DNA from: Gracilaria gracilis
Lineage: Eukaryota; Rhodophyta; Florideophyceae; Gracilariales; Gracilariaceae
Assembly: GCA_030374805.1 (NCBI GenBank)
Contig: JARGSG010000014.1
Span: 1-64,000 of the forward strand
Length of the DNA: 64,000 bases
Direction: 5' to 3'
Program-made: the position numbers and the translations under genes
Part shown: one piece after another, positions 21,700 to 33,239 of the stretch
Layout of the letters: every line of letters starts with the position of its first letter
Position numbering within the stretch: the stretch's first letter is position 1
Notes under the pieces: model-generated
Told to the model about the DNA's origin: nothing
The model's input: only the letters and a program-made list of their open reading frames with translations
Databases searched by the model: none

Positions 21700-22360
21700 G
21701 CTAAACAGCGCATCAACTACGGGCTGTACTTGATGTTCGCGCTGGAAGTCGTGGCAGTGGGGATGATGTGCGCGGTGTGGGGGCTGAATCAAAATCGGAG
21801 TCAGTTGAAGATGAACAAAGTATCCTTACACCTTCTTTGGCGCCTCTGCTGGAAGGCGAGCCTCTGAAAGAAGCCCTTCGCGAGAAGTCGATCATACCCA
21901 AGGCTCGAGCTTATAATCGAAAGGACTCCGAACTAGCTCGGGAAGGTCTCCCGAAACAACCCAAGCCTAAGGGAAGCAAAACCCATCATGACCATTACCT
22001 CGACGAAGAAACTTGGCTTGCGACGGATTTCATAGAAGACCGCAAGTGAAAGAAGCAAAGGGATAAAAAGATCGTAAGGGTGGTCGTGCAATACCACAGC
22101 CAGCAAGGCTTCGCGAAGCTCAGGTTAAGGAAATGCAGAGAATTCGAAAGCTTTCAACGTCCATTGCTCGGGATGTATAAAAGTTTTTGGGGCAGATCGA
22201 GCTCCTCTGAAGACTAAGGTATAAAAAGGTAAGGAACGGAGATCAAAGCCGAAGGGTTTGCTACAAAAGAGAGAAGCTCTCGCTACAAAGCTTGAGTTCA
22301 CTTTGCGATTTTATCTGACAACAAATGAGTTTAACTAGGAGCAACCATCCCCTGAGAAAG
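21700..22360 (+). pseudogene. HSA-domain fragment of a SWR1/p400/Eaf1-type chromatin protein
   Basis: The frame ending at 22049 reads REKSIIPKARAYNRKDSELA, then KTHHDHYLDEETWLATDFIEDRK and a TGA where HSA domains have Trp (R[rk]WK). It continues KKQRDKKIVRVVVQYHSQQG and, in other frames, QRIRKLSTSIARDV.KF.GQI and KREALATKLEFTL. This order, HSA followed by an 'R..A..ia..V..fW..iekl' helix and a post-HSA 'K...L...L.f' segment, is the N-terminal layout of SWR1, p400 and Eaf1. HSA domains bind nuclear actin and Arp4. An in-frame stop plus frame changes make it a pseudogene, or exons separated by introns I cannot define. No ATPase domain follows, because a different gene fragment starts at 22634. 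Confidence 0.65.
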
Positions 22361-23201
22361 AGCCCATCTACACTACCGAAAATCGGAAGCATTTTGCCTT
22401 TTCTCGATGCTCGCACAAGCCTGACATTCAAGGTTATATAGACAGGTCATTGGACTTGGAGCTGGCATACTCGAACCCGTTTTTCGTCCAGGAGAGTCGG
22501 ATGGAGGTTCATGCGAATCTCATAACGACAAAGATAAGAAAAAAGTAAGAATCGAGGTTGCAGAACTCCAGGAACATGCATTCTGTATGACCTGCTTTCC
22601 ACTTCCCCCTCCATTCAATCCACGTCCCCCTCTATGGCTCACGCCGCACCTGATGTCAAAGAATCGGCCTTCTCTTCTGACGAGTTGCAATCAACAGGAT
22701 TATCTCCATCTTCTTCTATACATAATTTATCCAATAATGCCCATTCTAATCCAAACTCTTCACTACAACAACGCTCTCCATACCGCGAACGCACCCCAGT
22801 CTCTCCCGACCGCAATGACTCATCTTCTTCCTACCACCATGATGAAGATGACAACGAAGATGACGATGAGGACGATGCTGATGTTCATGTTGAACTCGAG
22901 GAGGAGTTGAACCACCCTGAACAGGATGAAAGATACGCATCCGACCACAGCCCGAACCACCGGCAGACGCTGACAAATGGCGACCACCCTGATAGTGACA
23001 GTGATGATCAATCGAATATGGTTCGCAGAAAGCGTTGCTCGCAACAAAAGCTCGTCATCCCAGAAAACATGCGTGACGATACACGCTATTTCCGTCGTTC
23101 CTCTCGCTCAAGGCATGCCCCAGAGTGCCTCTCAATTTCCCCACCATAGTCTCCGAGCATCTCTAGCGTCGGTAGTGACTACGAGTACAAGGCCGACGAT
23201 G

Positions 23202-23310
23202 GTAAGTGAAAATTTCCTTTAAGTAATGTTGTGTTTGGTCTTGCGTCTTGTTTGGGCTAACAGATATCTTTGTTCCACTCTCTACCATCTCTTCTGACAC
23301 AGCTGACAAG
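23202..23310 (+). other. Spliceosomal intron in the CHD1-like pseudogene
   Basis: This 109-bp segment has a consensus donor (G|GTAAGTG) and a pyrimidine-rich 3' end with acceptor CAAG. Removing it joins codon GAT-G to AA and keeps an acidic reading frame on both sides (DD then EEEEDDEY). An alternative acceptor at 23302 would not keep the acidic frame. Confidence 0.6.
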
Positions 23311-23647
23311 AAGAGGAAGAAGACGATGAATACGAAGACCTTGATGATGATGATTTCACTTTGCAACCTACTAGAAAGACAAGACCTCGAGCAAAGCGAT
23401 CCTCGTCTATACAGGCACGTGGCATCAGTCGATCGGATATCAGTGACGTGGATGACCGCATTCACGATGGTGAGGCATCTCCATCTGACTCCGATGGTGA
23501 TTGGCTTATGTATGGAACGCCTGGAAAACTTGCTGGCAAGCGTAAGCGTATGTCCTCTCGACATCCGAAGAAACGACGCCGAACACATTCGATCCCAGTC
23601 GATGACGAGGCATTCCGAAGTTCGTGCATCAATAGTCGCACCAGTGG

Positions 23648-24072
23648 TGTAGTGAAATTGGATGCACTGTCCCAATGGGTGCATATTAGGATAGTTAGAT
23701 AGTTATTGTGCACATGGGTGCAGCTCAGGTATCCCACGTGTAAGGTGGTGACAGTTGTCGGCCACCACCTAGGGGACCCCTTGATAGGTAGATTGTTTAT
23801 TCTTTTCGACACGTGGCTACTGCCCTCGGAGGTGTACTTAAGCACCTCACGTTTGGCAGAGCTCGCAGTGGTAAACCGCAAGTACCCCCTAGCCGATTCT
23901 TCATCGTCTAGTTTCCCATAGGGCCGTTCTACCGTCACTACCGGTGCTGCACGCCTATCTCGTGCCCCGTTGGTAGCATCCGTCTGCACGCTCCTTCGTC
24001 CCCGCTTGGGTACTGCGCACACTACTTCCTAATTTAGGCATAGTACACGGCCGCAGCTGTCGCTGTACTACA
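23648..24072. mobile_element. Probable solo LTR inserted in the CHD1-like pseudogene
   Basis: This 425-bp block begins TGTAGT and ends ACTACA, which is a TG...CA element with 6-bp inverted ends. It is flanked by AGTGG on the left and GGTGG on the right, a 5-bp duplication with one mismatch. It has no coding content and splits the CHD1-like reading frame between the Ser-rich leader and the chromodomain. The copia element at 24.6-31.0 kb has different LTRs, so the source family is another one. It looks like an old single-LTR remnant. Confidence 0.55.
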
Positions 24073-24297
24073 GGTGGCACGATGAATTACTTTGAGGGGG
24101 ATGATCTCTCTGAAAAGGAAGCAGCTATTCTCGCAGCAAAACAGGCTTAGGAGGCTGCAGATGCAAACATACAAGGCGTTGACCAAGTTTTGAATTATCG
24201 CGTTAGTGAAGGAAAGCCGAAAGCGGGCGAAGGCGATGGACCTTACACCGATTTTGTTGTCTCCAATATTGAGTTTAAAATCAAGTGGACCAATACT

Positions 24298-24580
24298 TCA
24301 TTCTGACGACACCACCACGGCGTCGCTCTCGCCAACAAATTGGCGAGCCAGCGCACGCCCGACACCCTTGGTAGAACCAGTGATAACTATGCCGAAGTTG
24401 CGCGTCATAACAATGCCGCCGCGGGGAGTGCGCACCGATCGCGCCCACGCGCGAGCGCTCTCAACAAGGGCGCGGCCACGAAAGCCGCACCCATGACGGA
24501 GATCCGTTGGCGCCAATACGCGCGCAATTGGCGGCGACGAGCGCAGGCGCGCAAGTCGAGCGGTACAGTAGTAAAAGTGC
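24298..24580 (-). pseudogene. Short-chain dehydrogenase N-terminal fragment
   Basis: On the minus strand an ATG at 24408 gives MTRNFGIVITGSTKGVGRAL followed by ARQFVGESDAVVVSSE and a stop at 24298. This is the N-terminal Rossmann unit of an SDR enzyme: the TGxxxGxG NAD(P)-binding loop (TGSTKGVG) and the strand ending in S[SR]. The wording (ITGStkGvGrALAr.F) is nearest to chlorophyll-b-reductase-like SDRs, but too little remains to choose. The frame is open upstream with Arg/Ala-rich sequence that may be a targeting peptide, and the copia element is inserted within this upstream part. The gene stops where the CHD1-like fragment begins on the other strand, so a rearrangement joined the two. Confidence 0.6.
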
Positions 24581-24584
24581 GCGC

Positions 24585-24789
24585 TGTTGCGCGCGAACGG
24601 GGGCGAAAGAGGTGGAGCGAAGTGCGCGCATAGTTGACCGTCGGCGGGCAGAGCCCGTGCCAAACGGTCGCGCTATTTTATTTGGCCAGTGCACACCACC
24701 GGTGCATTGCTGTGCACTCGGTGTTGCTCTGCGCACAAATACTGTGTGCGTGGCGCTCTCGCCTTGCTTTAGGTCTACGGATATCAACA
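24585..24789 (-). repeat. LTR of the copia element (left, 3' LTR)
   Basis: 205 bp starting TGTTGCGCGCG and ending GATATCAACA. It is identical to the right LTR except for two substitutions about 25 bp from the left end. Given the element's minus orientation this is the 3' LTR. Confidence 0.95.
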
Positions 24790-27700
24790 CCGTCTCTCAA
24801 GGCGAAGCGACTACTTTTCATACACCACTTACAAGGTCTCATTCTTTGAGCCTTCTCAACAACAAAATGTATACAATCATAACAGTTCAAGACCGAAAAG
24901 CAAGGTCTGCAAACAGCATCTCTCCATAGATTTGTCTCTTCCTTGGCAGCATCTTTCAGAAGCCAAGGGCGTGGTGCCTTCTTCACAACAATAAAACAAT
25001 TTTGAAACATAAACAATAATCATTAACAAACTCGCACACAAAGCTCAACTTATTTCAAGTAGGAGCTCTCAAGTGTTCACACCAGTAAACTCCAAAACCC
25101 AAGTATCATGTGAAAACCCTGTGGGATAAAATACATGTACCTCTGCGGGAGAAAGGAGAAGGATTGTAAACCAAATAAAACTTCAATAGAAAATATTCGT
25201 TACATAAAAATAAACATCTGCGAACCACAAACAGCACATAACAACAGAAAAAAATCACAAACAAAGAAAACAGAAAAGGGTAGAGTTAGTGTAGTCAGTA
25301 TGTTCCAAAACCTTTCATTCAAAAGGAATCAATATGCATCAAGCTGACCATCCTCCTCACATCTTGGAAGGACGCACACTTGGTCAGTATGTCAGCCATC
25401 TGCAGAAGCCTTACGATATGTTGGAGTTCAACAATCTGCTTCTGGTTAAGGTCTCGCCCATGATGAATCTTCAAGTCAATGTGCTTGTTGCGACCAGATA
25501 TCTGTGGATTAGTTGTCAAGGAAACAGCAGCCGAGCTATCTACCAAGATCTTTGTGACCTCAAACCATAGATCTTCGCTCCAAGGCTGACGGTGTGCGAA
25601 TTCAAAATACATCTTTCGTATCCAAGAAAGGTCTTTTGCGCAATTAGAAAGAGCGATGTACTCTGCTTCTGCGGAAGAGAGTGCTACAACAGTTTGACGC
25701 TTCGATTTCCACATCACAGGTGCGTCGTTGATGACGATTACGAACCCAGTGGTTGACTTACAAGTTTCTATACATCCCCCCCAATCTGCATCAGCGTACG
25801 CACAAAGTGAGGTGGGAGAGAACGGACGGTTTGCAGGATAGTGAAGTCCATAGTCCATAGTTCCAACCAAGTACCTGAACAATCGTTTCAGTAGAGAGAG
25901 GTGACGCTCACACGGGTCATGTAGATGCTTTGATAGCGCGGAGACGGAGAAGGCAAGATCAGGCCTGGTGGAGATCGATAAATAGAGCAGAGCTCCGATT
26001 CCGGACCTGTATTTCGCGTGATCATCTGCCGAGAGAGTGACGTCATCCTCACTAGTTGGTAGAAGATTTGCTGTTGCAGGGAGTGGAGATCCAACTGCAT
26101 TGCATTGTTCCATGCCAAACTTCTTCAAGATTTGTAGGGCGTAGCCATATTGAGAAACCTTAATACCGGCTGGAGAGCGTTGAATGCTCCAGCCGATAAA
26201 CGACTTGAGTTTTCCGTAGAGCTTGACATCGAAAGTCGCAGATAACTTTTGCCTGAAACTATTGAGGAGTTCCATACTGTTGGCTGCGAATGCGAAATCA
26301 TCAACAATAACAGCCAATATGAGGAAGCTATTTTCGTCGCGAAACATGAATACGCGAGAGTCGAGAGCGGAAGTCACAAAGTTCCATGACAACAAAGTTT
26401 CCGAGAAGAGGGAACCCCATATGTTTCCAGCTTGAACAGCACCGTAGAGTGAGTTCAACAGTTTGCAGACATGGCCGGGCTTCTCCACAATGCCGGTGGA
26501 GTCCGTCGGCTGTTCCATAATTATCGGAACATCCAGTTTGCCGTATAAGTAAGCGTTTGATATGTCCGCGCCTTCCAGATAGAGATTGTGTGCAGCGGCA
26601 AAGGAGAGAAGGATGCGTAGTGCTTCATGACATGCAACAGGCGCATAAGTGTTGAACGGATCGAAATCGATGAAGGGCTTCTGCTTGTCTCCCCGTAGAC
26701 AAAAGCGTGCCTTCTTCAAGAACTTCTTTCCGATTCCGTCAAACATCTTCTCCCTAAAGACCCATGTATAGGGAACGGGTTTCATCCAGGACTCCCTGGG
26801 AATGAGTTTCCAAGTGTTTCGTCGAATAAGCGCATTCATCTCGCGGTTGATTGCCTCGCGCCAACCGGGATCCTTGCACGCTTCCTTGAAACTACTAGGA
26901 ACGCTAGGGTCATCAACAGTCTTCTTCGAGACCCAAACACTTGGAACGTTATGCGTGATTGTAGTGAACGCCTTTACCAAGTGGTCTTCCAAGTCGGGAC
27001 CATCGCTGGTCTGATCAACAGGCTCCGTCTCCTCCGTCTCTTGCTGGCGAGTTATACCTTCCAGGAGAGTGGAGACGTTGGGAAGAGGAGATGAGTTGAT
27101 GGACTTGAAGTCCAAAATACGACAAGTAACGACCGAGTTCTTCTCAGGTACGAAAACACGGATGAGGGTGTTGTCACTTTGCATTCCCACGAAGTGTGCG
27201 AAGACAGAACGAAGGAGGAACTTCTTATTTGCCACAGTCTTGGAGCGGTAGACGAAGGCGTAACCAGGCTGGCCAAAATTTGGGATGTTGGTGAAGTCGA
27301 TTTTAGTCGACGGGTCCTATTCCAGAATTGGTATCCGTCCCTGAATCCTTGAGAACGGAGCCCGGTTGCGGAGCCAGTTCGCGTGGTTCATTGCCTCTGC
27401 CCAGAAGGCAATTGGCAACTTGCTTGCGAAAAGAAGCACGCGAGCTCTGGTCCAATGTTCTTGGATGAGCCTCTCCGCGGCGCCATTTGATTCAGATGCG
27501 TAAGCGGGAGAGTAGTCCAGAACTATGCCATGACTAAAGCAGAATGCGTCCAACTCGTTGCTCTTATGTTCGCCGGCCCCGTCCAGGCGAACATTCGTCA
27601 AGCGAACCGAGTGGTTCAGTTCCAGTTCCGATCGGCGTTTGTACCAATCTAGATGCTTGAGGACATTAGCATCTGTTTTATCCTTCAAGAAGAAGACGCC

Positions 27701-30700
27701 AGACTTCGAAGTATAGTCGTCCAGAATTGCCAATGCGTAGATCGCACCAGACAGAGATGGAGAAATCTTTCCAGACACGTCCATGTGGATGAGTTCCAAA
27801 GGACTTGACTTTGAAACGGATCGCGAACGGGAGATAAGAGGGTTCCGTTTCATCTTACCAGTGAGGCAAGGGACGCATGTCAGCGAATCAAGGATGGAGC
27901 GCTGAAAGAAGGGAACGGAGTCGAAAGTCTTGGCGAGGTTCTGGTATCTGTTTGGGTGCAGATGACCAGTTCTCCCGTGCCATTCGAAAGCCAGCTCTTG
28001 ATTGCTGTTGCTTGCATTGACAACCATGACCTGTTTATCCTTATCAGTAAGGTCCATCACGTACAGACCTTGATGTATTTCAGATTCCCAGATGATCTCC
28101 GAGTTACGCTTTGGATCCATTATAAAACACCCATTGAACGGACGAATGGTAGAAGTGAATACCACCATGAAGTCAGCACTTAACACGCCAACAGATAGGA
28201 TGCTGGACTGAAAAGCCGGTGCGTGGTAAGCTTCAACGACTGTACCCTTGTTCAAAGGAATCCAAACGTGGCCCTTACCAACGAGGCGGGCAGTTCCAGA
28301 GGCGGCTTGTACAGTTTCGATGTCGATGCGCTCGTAGTGAATAAATGCCGGGCGGGAATGGAAGAAGTGGTGTGTGGCTCCTGAGTCGATGTAGGCCAAG
28401 TTCACCTTAGACTGAGATAGAAGAGCGATGTTGCTCTTGAACTTGGCCATGTTGCAGTTAAAGCCTGGCGATGGAGGTGGATCATCACGCCTTTGCGCCA
28501 CAAAGGAGCGAGGTTTGGAGGAACGATTACCATCCTCATCCCCCCTTGGTGTAAAGCGTGAGTTCCAGTTGGACTGCCGTCCTCCTTGGTCGTTCCGAGA
28601 TGAACGATTGTAACCACCATTGTATCCATTACGTGAACGGTTGCGTTGTTGTCGTTGGCCGGAGGAGCGGCGGGAGTTGTCGTTGTCGTTTTCCTCCCGT
28701 TTCCGTTTGTAGCAATCGCGGGCGTAGTGACCACGACGGCCGCAATAATAGCAGTTATTGTCATCGCGATCCTTCAGGATTGAAGATTTGTCACGTCGGT
28801 TGCGACGCTTCCGTCCATTTCTGCTTGCAGTGTTGGCCTGCGGTTTCATGGACGTGGACGGAGCGGAGGAAGGAGCGGGAGTTGTGGGATTGTTCGGGTT
28901 CTTCCGGCGAGCCACCTCAGCTTCAACTGCTGTGATGATAGAGTCAAAGCCGACGTCCGTGAGGTTGGACATCATGGCCAAGGGTGCGAAAGAGTTGGGA
29001 AGGCTTCAAATTAGCTTAGATAACTTCTCCTTCTCCGAGAGTTCCTCATCGAAGGTTGCCAGCTCACCAACAATTTCCAGGAACTTAGCGACGTGCTTGT
29101 TCCAGTCGTCGTGATCCTTGTAGACCAGAGTGTCCAGGCGGTGACGGATGTTCTGCACAGCTTGCGCGTTTGAGGTGGTGTAAACGCGCTGCAGTTCATC
29201 CCAGAGATCCTTGGCCGTTTTGTCATCATCATCGACAAACGTACGGACGAGAGCAAGCGGAGAGTCACCGAGGCATAGGGTGATGGTGCTCTTCGCCTTC
29301 ATAGATTTCTCGAACCAAGATCTCATTGTCCGGTTTGTTGGATTGAACCCTTCGGGGCGTGGGTCCAGTCCGGTTAAGAATGCGTCGTCTCGACTGAGAT
29401 AGGCGAGTAGACGGCGACGCCACAAGATATAATCGCCGGGAACCTTGGGCTTTAGCAGCTTGCCAAGGAACCCATCTTGTGAGCCCGACATGTTTGCGAA
29501 CGGGCAAGCGGGGTAGAATGTAGTAGATCGACCTTCTTAAAACGGGATAAGGATACCGCGACCTAGAGTAGGAACGTTTTCTTCTTCTTCAACTTCTTAA
29601 ACTTCTTCTTCAACTTCGCCAGTTTCCTACTGGTGGAGGAGGTGTGAACTTGAGGTGGCCCTGGCCCAACCTAGGGAGCCAGGCGATCGATGCAGTACAG
29701 GTCCCCGCAATTAAGCAGCTAACCCCGCACCACAACAATCAGACCTTTGAAAGATTTTCCCGCAACCGCGTGGCGGTGGGTACTTCACTTCGTCAAACAA
29801 AGGAAAAGCAAGGAGTAGTAAAACGTCGTAGCGTAGTATAGAGCACACGCCTCGCACGGCAGAACGGAATGGTCGGCGCGAAGAACGAACGGAAAGAGGC
29901 AACGTTTTCTCTCAAGGAGAGCGAGAGAGAGAGATTTCCGAAGCAACTTTGGAAGCGAAAGTGTCATCGAAATCCAATACGTTGCATGGTCGGAGAATTT
30001 GTGGCCGATGTAGCAGGAACGAGTAACATGTGGCCCAGAAGTAAACGCAATTTATCGAGACAGGTGTCAACGGTATCAATATGATGAACTTCATACAGAA
30101 GCAAAATCAAACACCGCCGTAGAAAACCAGGAGATTGTAGCGTAGAAATGTTGCGTTGCGCGAGAATGCAGAACCGGCAACAGAACGAGAACAAGGTGTG
30201 AATGGTAGAATGTTGTCGTTCAGCTTTGAATTAGAGGGGAGAGTTGTTGGTGCCAAACCAATGCGAGTTGTAGAACAATGGTGATAGGAATCATTCGCGT
30301 TGCAGCGACTTGTCTGCTGCACAATGTGTCGACAGAGAGAATTAAATACTTCGAAATAGCACCGTAGTCGCAGTAAAGGTGCATTGTCGTTGCGCCAAAA
30401 CGCCGCAGGGAAACAGTAAACATCAATCTTCACCATAAACCATCATCCACAGTCTGTATTTCCAAGTAGAAGGGGCAAATAAAGTAGAGAGGTTATGTAC
30501 ATACTTATCCTGTCCGAGCTCAACCGACTTTCAGAGCCACACGAGATCGATAGACCATGGGAGCCCGTCACGAAGACGATTGCGCACGGTAGGTTTACTT
30601 GAAAACGGTGCTTAAGCCGCAACATACCTATGGGCATGCGAGCCAAGACAACCGCCACAAGGACCTGTCCTGTAGTTGCGTAGTCGCGCGTCGATATAAA

Positions 30701-30757
30701 ATAGTTAGTTCGCGCGGGGACGGCGCGGCCTAGGAAGCAATCCTGGCGATGCTACCA

Positions 30758-30962
30758 TGTTGCGCGCGAACGGGGGCGAAATATGTGGAGCGAAGTGCGC
30801 GCATAGTTGACCGTCGGCGGGCAGAGCCCGTGCCAAACGGTCGCGCTATTTTATTTGGCCAGTGCACACCACCGGTGCATTGCTGTGCACTCGGTGTTGC
30901 TCTGCGCACAAATACTGTGTGCGTGGCGCTCTCGCCTTGCTTTAGGTCTACGGATATCAACA
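30758..30962 (-). repeat. LTR of the copia element (right, 5' LTR)
   Basis: 205 bp with the same ends as the left LTR. Just inside it, the minus strand begins TGGTAGCATCGC, which is in the place of a primer-binding site and starts like those complementary to initiator tRNA-Met (TGGTA...). Confidence 0.95.
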
Positions 30963-31092
30963 CGCGCGAGATGACCACGCACACGCGCTGCATACAGCGC
31001 GGTGGCGGCCCCCTTTTTGCACGCCGACCAGGCACCTTTTTGGCGCCGCATGCGCCGCGCCGCTCGGCGTGCCTGCCGCCCCAACTGCTCAC

Positions 31093-31824
31093 CGTCCAGT
31101 GCAGCTCCCCCTCACCGACGCTCTAAAAACTCGTCCGCGCCTCGTGCTTGCCCGCACCATTCGTGCGTTCCATCTCCGCCGCTACCACCGCCCATTCCCC
31201 GACCGTGCCCATTCTCCTTCGCGCACCTTCCCCTCCCATCCCCCTCCGCCTCTTTCCTTTTCAAGATTATCGCAATTTTACCTCCCTCGCAGATTTTTGT
31301 ACACACCTCAACACTTCTCCCGCCCCTCCGCCCCCCGTACACCGCGCCGCCGCCTACCGAGCCAGTCTCCCCCCTCACTGCTGCTTGCCTATCGAAGCGG
31401 TGAGCGCCGCCGAGCCCTCATCAACCGCCGCCGTTCCAACGGCTGGCGCTGCGCAAGAACCACCCCTACACGCGCCAGCGCTCTCCTCTCCTCCGTCTTC
31501 TATCCGCTTCGTCGTCCATGGAAACATCCACTGCATCATCTCTGATACCGCAGAGCGCTCGGCCGCAAATATCACCTGGGACCATCACATCCGTGCCGCC
31601 CGCTTCGACTGGACTGGCACCCAACCACCGTTGCCCAAACCAAATCCTTCTCCCTAACGGCCCCGCTCACTTCCCGCCCGCTCTGTACCACTCACCCCAC
31701 CATCGCGTCACTCTCAAGATCACCCGCCATGACCTCCTACCCGCAACCCATGCTCACATCTGCGCTTACTTCGCCTTTGCCATATGCCTTGTAAATTATG
31801 CCTCACTGTCTGGATTTTGCGCTC
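31093..31824. other. Pro/Arg-rich open frames, no recognised gene
   Basis: Overlapping plus-strand frames (31069-31545, 31148-31657, 31518-32078) are rich in P, R and S. One contains FVVHGNIHCIISDTAERSAA followed by NITWDHHIRAARFDWTG, which looks like real folded protein. It may be a fragment of a host gene lying head-to-head with the SDR fragment. I cannot name it. The minus-strand frame next to the copia element (30963-31092) may be upstream sequence of the SDR gene. Confidence 0.3.
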
Positions 31825-33239
31825 CTAGTGGTTTGCTTCGTCGAAGCACCACATGCTCACGACTCCGTCATGCCCACAACTCACCCACACGCTTTGTCCA
31901 GCATTACACTTTACTTCATATACAGTGCCTCCTGCCGCTCCCAAATTTTGTAGCATCTCGCTGCTTTCCACGTCCCAAATATATATATGCCCGTCTTCTC
32001 TGCTGCCGACTACCACGCTATCACGAGGTCCAAATGCGCTCCACACAAAGCTTTTGCTCGTATTTTGGTGTCACTTGAATCGTTTCACCACTTTTGTCAT
32101 CCGCATGATTCCAAGTGTCTTTTGAACTGGACGCCATTAGAGATCCGGATTCTTTAAATGCCACACACGTTACTTCTCCCGAATGTGCCCTGAGCATTCG
32201 TACGCACATACCGCTCACGACGGCCCAGAACTTGATGCTCGAATCTTTGCTGCCGGTCACGATCAAATTCCCCCTGCCCTTGAATCCAACGCTGATTGTT
32301 GAGCTCTTATGCCCGACATTGCTTTTCAGCAATGTCTGTGTTTCTGTATCATAAGAGAGCACAAATATGTCATAAACCCCACTCGCAACCGCATCTCCCC
32401 GAGCCTGCATCCTCACAGAAAATGCATCACTTGCGTGACGGTGTAACATAGCGTGACACACGGCCGCATCCGCACCCATATCTCAGTTGGTGGACAAATT
32501 TTCAACCGACGGGCCATACCTCCTCACGGGCCGGGCCATTCCTGTTTCTCATGCACATCCAAAAGCGTGCACGTATCCCACACCGGAATGGTACCGTCGC
32601 CGCTGGCACTGGCCAGTAGTTTTCCATTAGCAGGAATTGTTGCTTATGCACTGCAAATTTGAAAGCCTTCATGCTCCTGACAGTAGTGCGCGAAAGAAGA
32701 TGGTCCAACTCCTGCCAGTCGCCCTCGAGGATGGCGCTCTTCATCCCGCGCAGCTGCAAGCGCTTCGATGCGACGTTATTGATCTTAACGTTGGTCTCAT
32801 CCTGCACGGTGGTGGAGGAGTCGTGGTGGCCCTCGTCGTGCAGGTACTGAATGATGGTCTGAACGATGTCGAGCTTGATGTTGGAGTCTTCGAGGTCGAA
32901 GAAGGAGTGGCCGAGAACTGCGGCGCGTAAGAAGCGGTCACTGGAGCGAAGATCCGTGTCCGAGAAACAGCGTGGAGAATATGCGTGGCACGGGCGCTGG
33001 GCGAGATGAGGGCGTACGGTAGGTGGCGATGTGTGTAAGTAATAACTGTAGAGCGGAGCTGCCTGCCACGTGGGGCGTATCGGCGCCTCGTTGCAGCGTT
33101 CAACGGGATTGGCTGCGAGCAAACGTTGCTGCCCTGTAAGTGATCGGTCAGCCACGTCGAACTCCGCCAAACGCAACGTCGAGTTGGGCACCGACGCTTC
33201 CCCGATCGTGCCGCCCAACCGCCAACTCAACGTCCCCAA
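31825..33239 (-). pseudogene. LisH-CTLH-WD40 repeat protein (broken or intron-containing)
   Basis: The minus-strand frame from about 33239 gives a LisH motif (NIKLDIVQTIIQYLHDEGHH then DSSTTVQDETNVKI) followed by a CTLH-type segment (LQLRGMKSAILEGDWQELDH and AFKFAVHKQQFLLME). WD40 blades continue in two other frames: GHKSSTISVGFKGRGNLIVT with GSKDSSIKFWAV, LRAHSGEVTCVAFKESGSLM with ASSSKD, and SVVVGSREDGHIYIWDVESS then GTVYEVKCNAGQSVWVSCGH with DGVVSMW. Proteins with this layout (SMU1, WDR26, TOPLESS type) act as scaffolds in splicing, ubiquitin ligase or repression complexes; which one cannot be decided. No in-frame ATG opens the visible part, and the frame changes suggest a pseudogene. Confidence 0.65.

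Larger units (their letters stand above)
22634..24300 (+). pseudogene. CHD1-like chromatin remodeler, N-terminal part (broken)
   Basis: The ATG at 22634 starts a Ser- and acid-rich N-terminus (DDNEDDDEDDADVHVELEEE), then RRSSRSRHAPE, as in CHD1 family leaders. An in-frame TAG stands at 23147. A spliceosomal intron fits 23202-23310 (GTAAGT donor, CAAG acceptor), joining ADD to EEEEDDEYEDLDDDDF. The second exon continues to SSCINSRTSG, where a probable solo LTR (23648-24072) interrupts. After it the frame reads YFEGDDLSEKEAAIL and IQGVDQVLNYRV...FKIKWTNTS, matching the first CHD chromodomain ('V..VLdhR....EFLIKWkn.S'). Similarity stops abruptly at about 24298, where an SDR fragment begins on the opposite strand. 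The helicase part of a CHD1 gene reappears in the same orientation at 55.8 kb. Confidence 0.68.
24585..30962 (-). mobile_element. Ty1/copia LTR retrotransposon, nearly whole and young
   Basis: The element is 6378 bp, with two 205-bp LTRs (TG...CA) and a perfect 5-bp target duplication CGCGC on both sides (24580-24584 and 30963-30967). It is transcribed right to left. After an unusually long leader of about 1.2 kb come gag (about 29.0-29.5 kb), a CCHC zinc knuckle (CYYCGRRGHYARDC, about 28.7 kb), aspartic protease (YIDSGATHHF, about 28.4 kb), integrase (His/Cys finger and catalytic core, about 27.4-28.0 kb), reverse transcriptase (about 25.9-26.8 kb) and RNase H (about 25.4-25.8 kb). PR-INT-RT-RH is the copia order. 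Coding sequence is held in long frames with about two breaks. The LTRs differ at only 2 of 205 sites, so insertion was recent. Confidence 0.95.
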
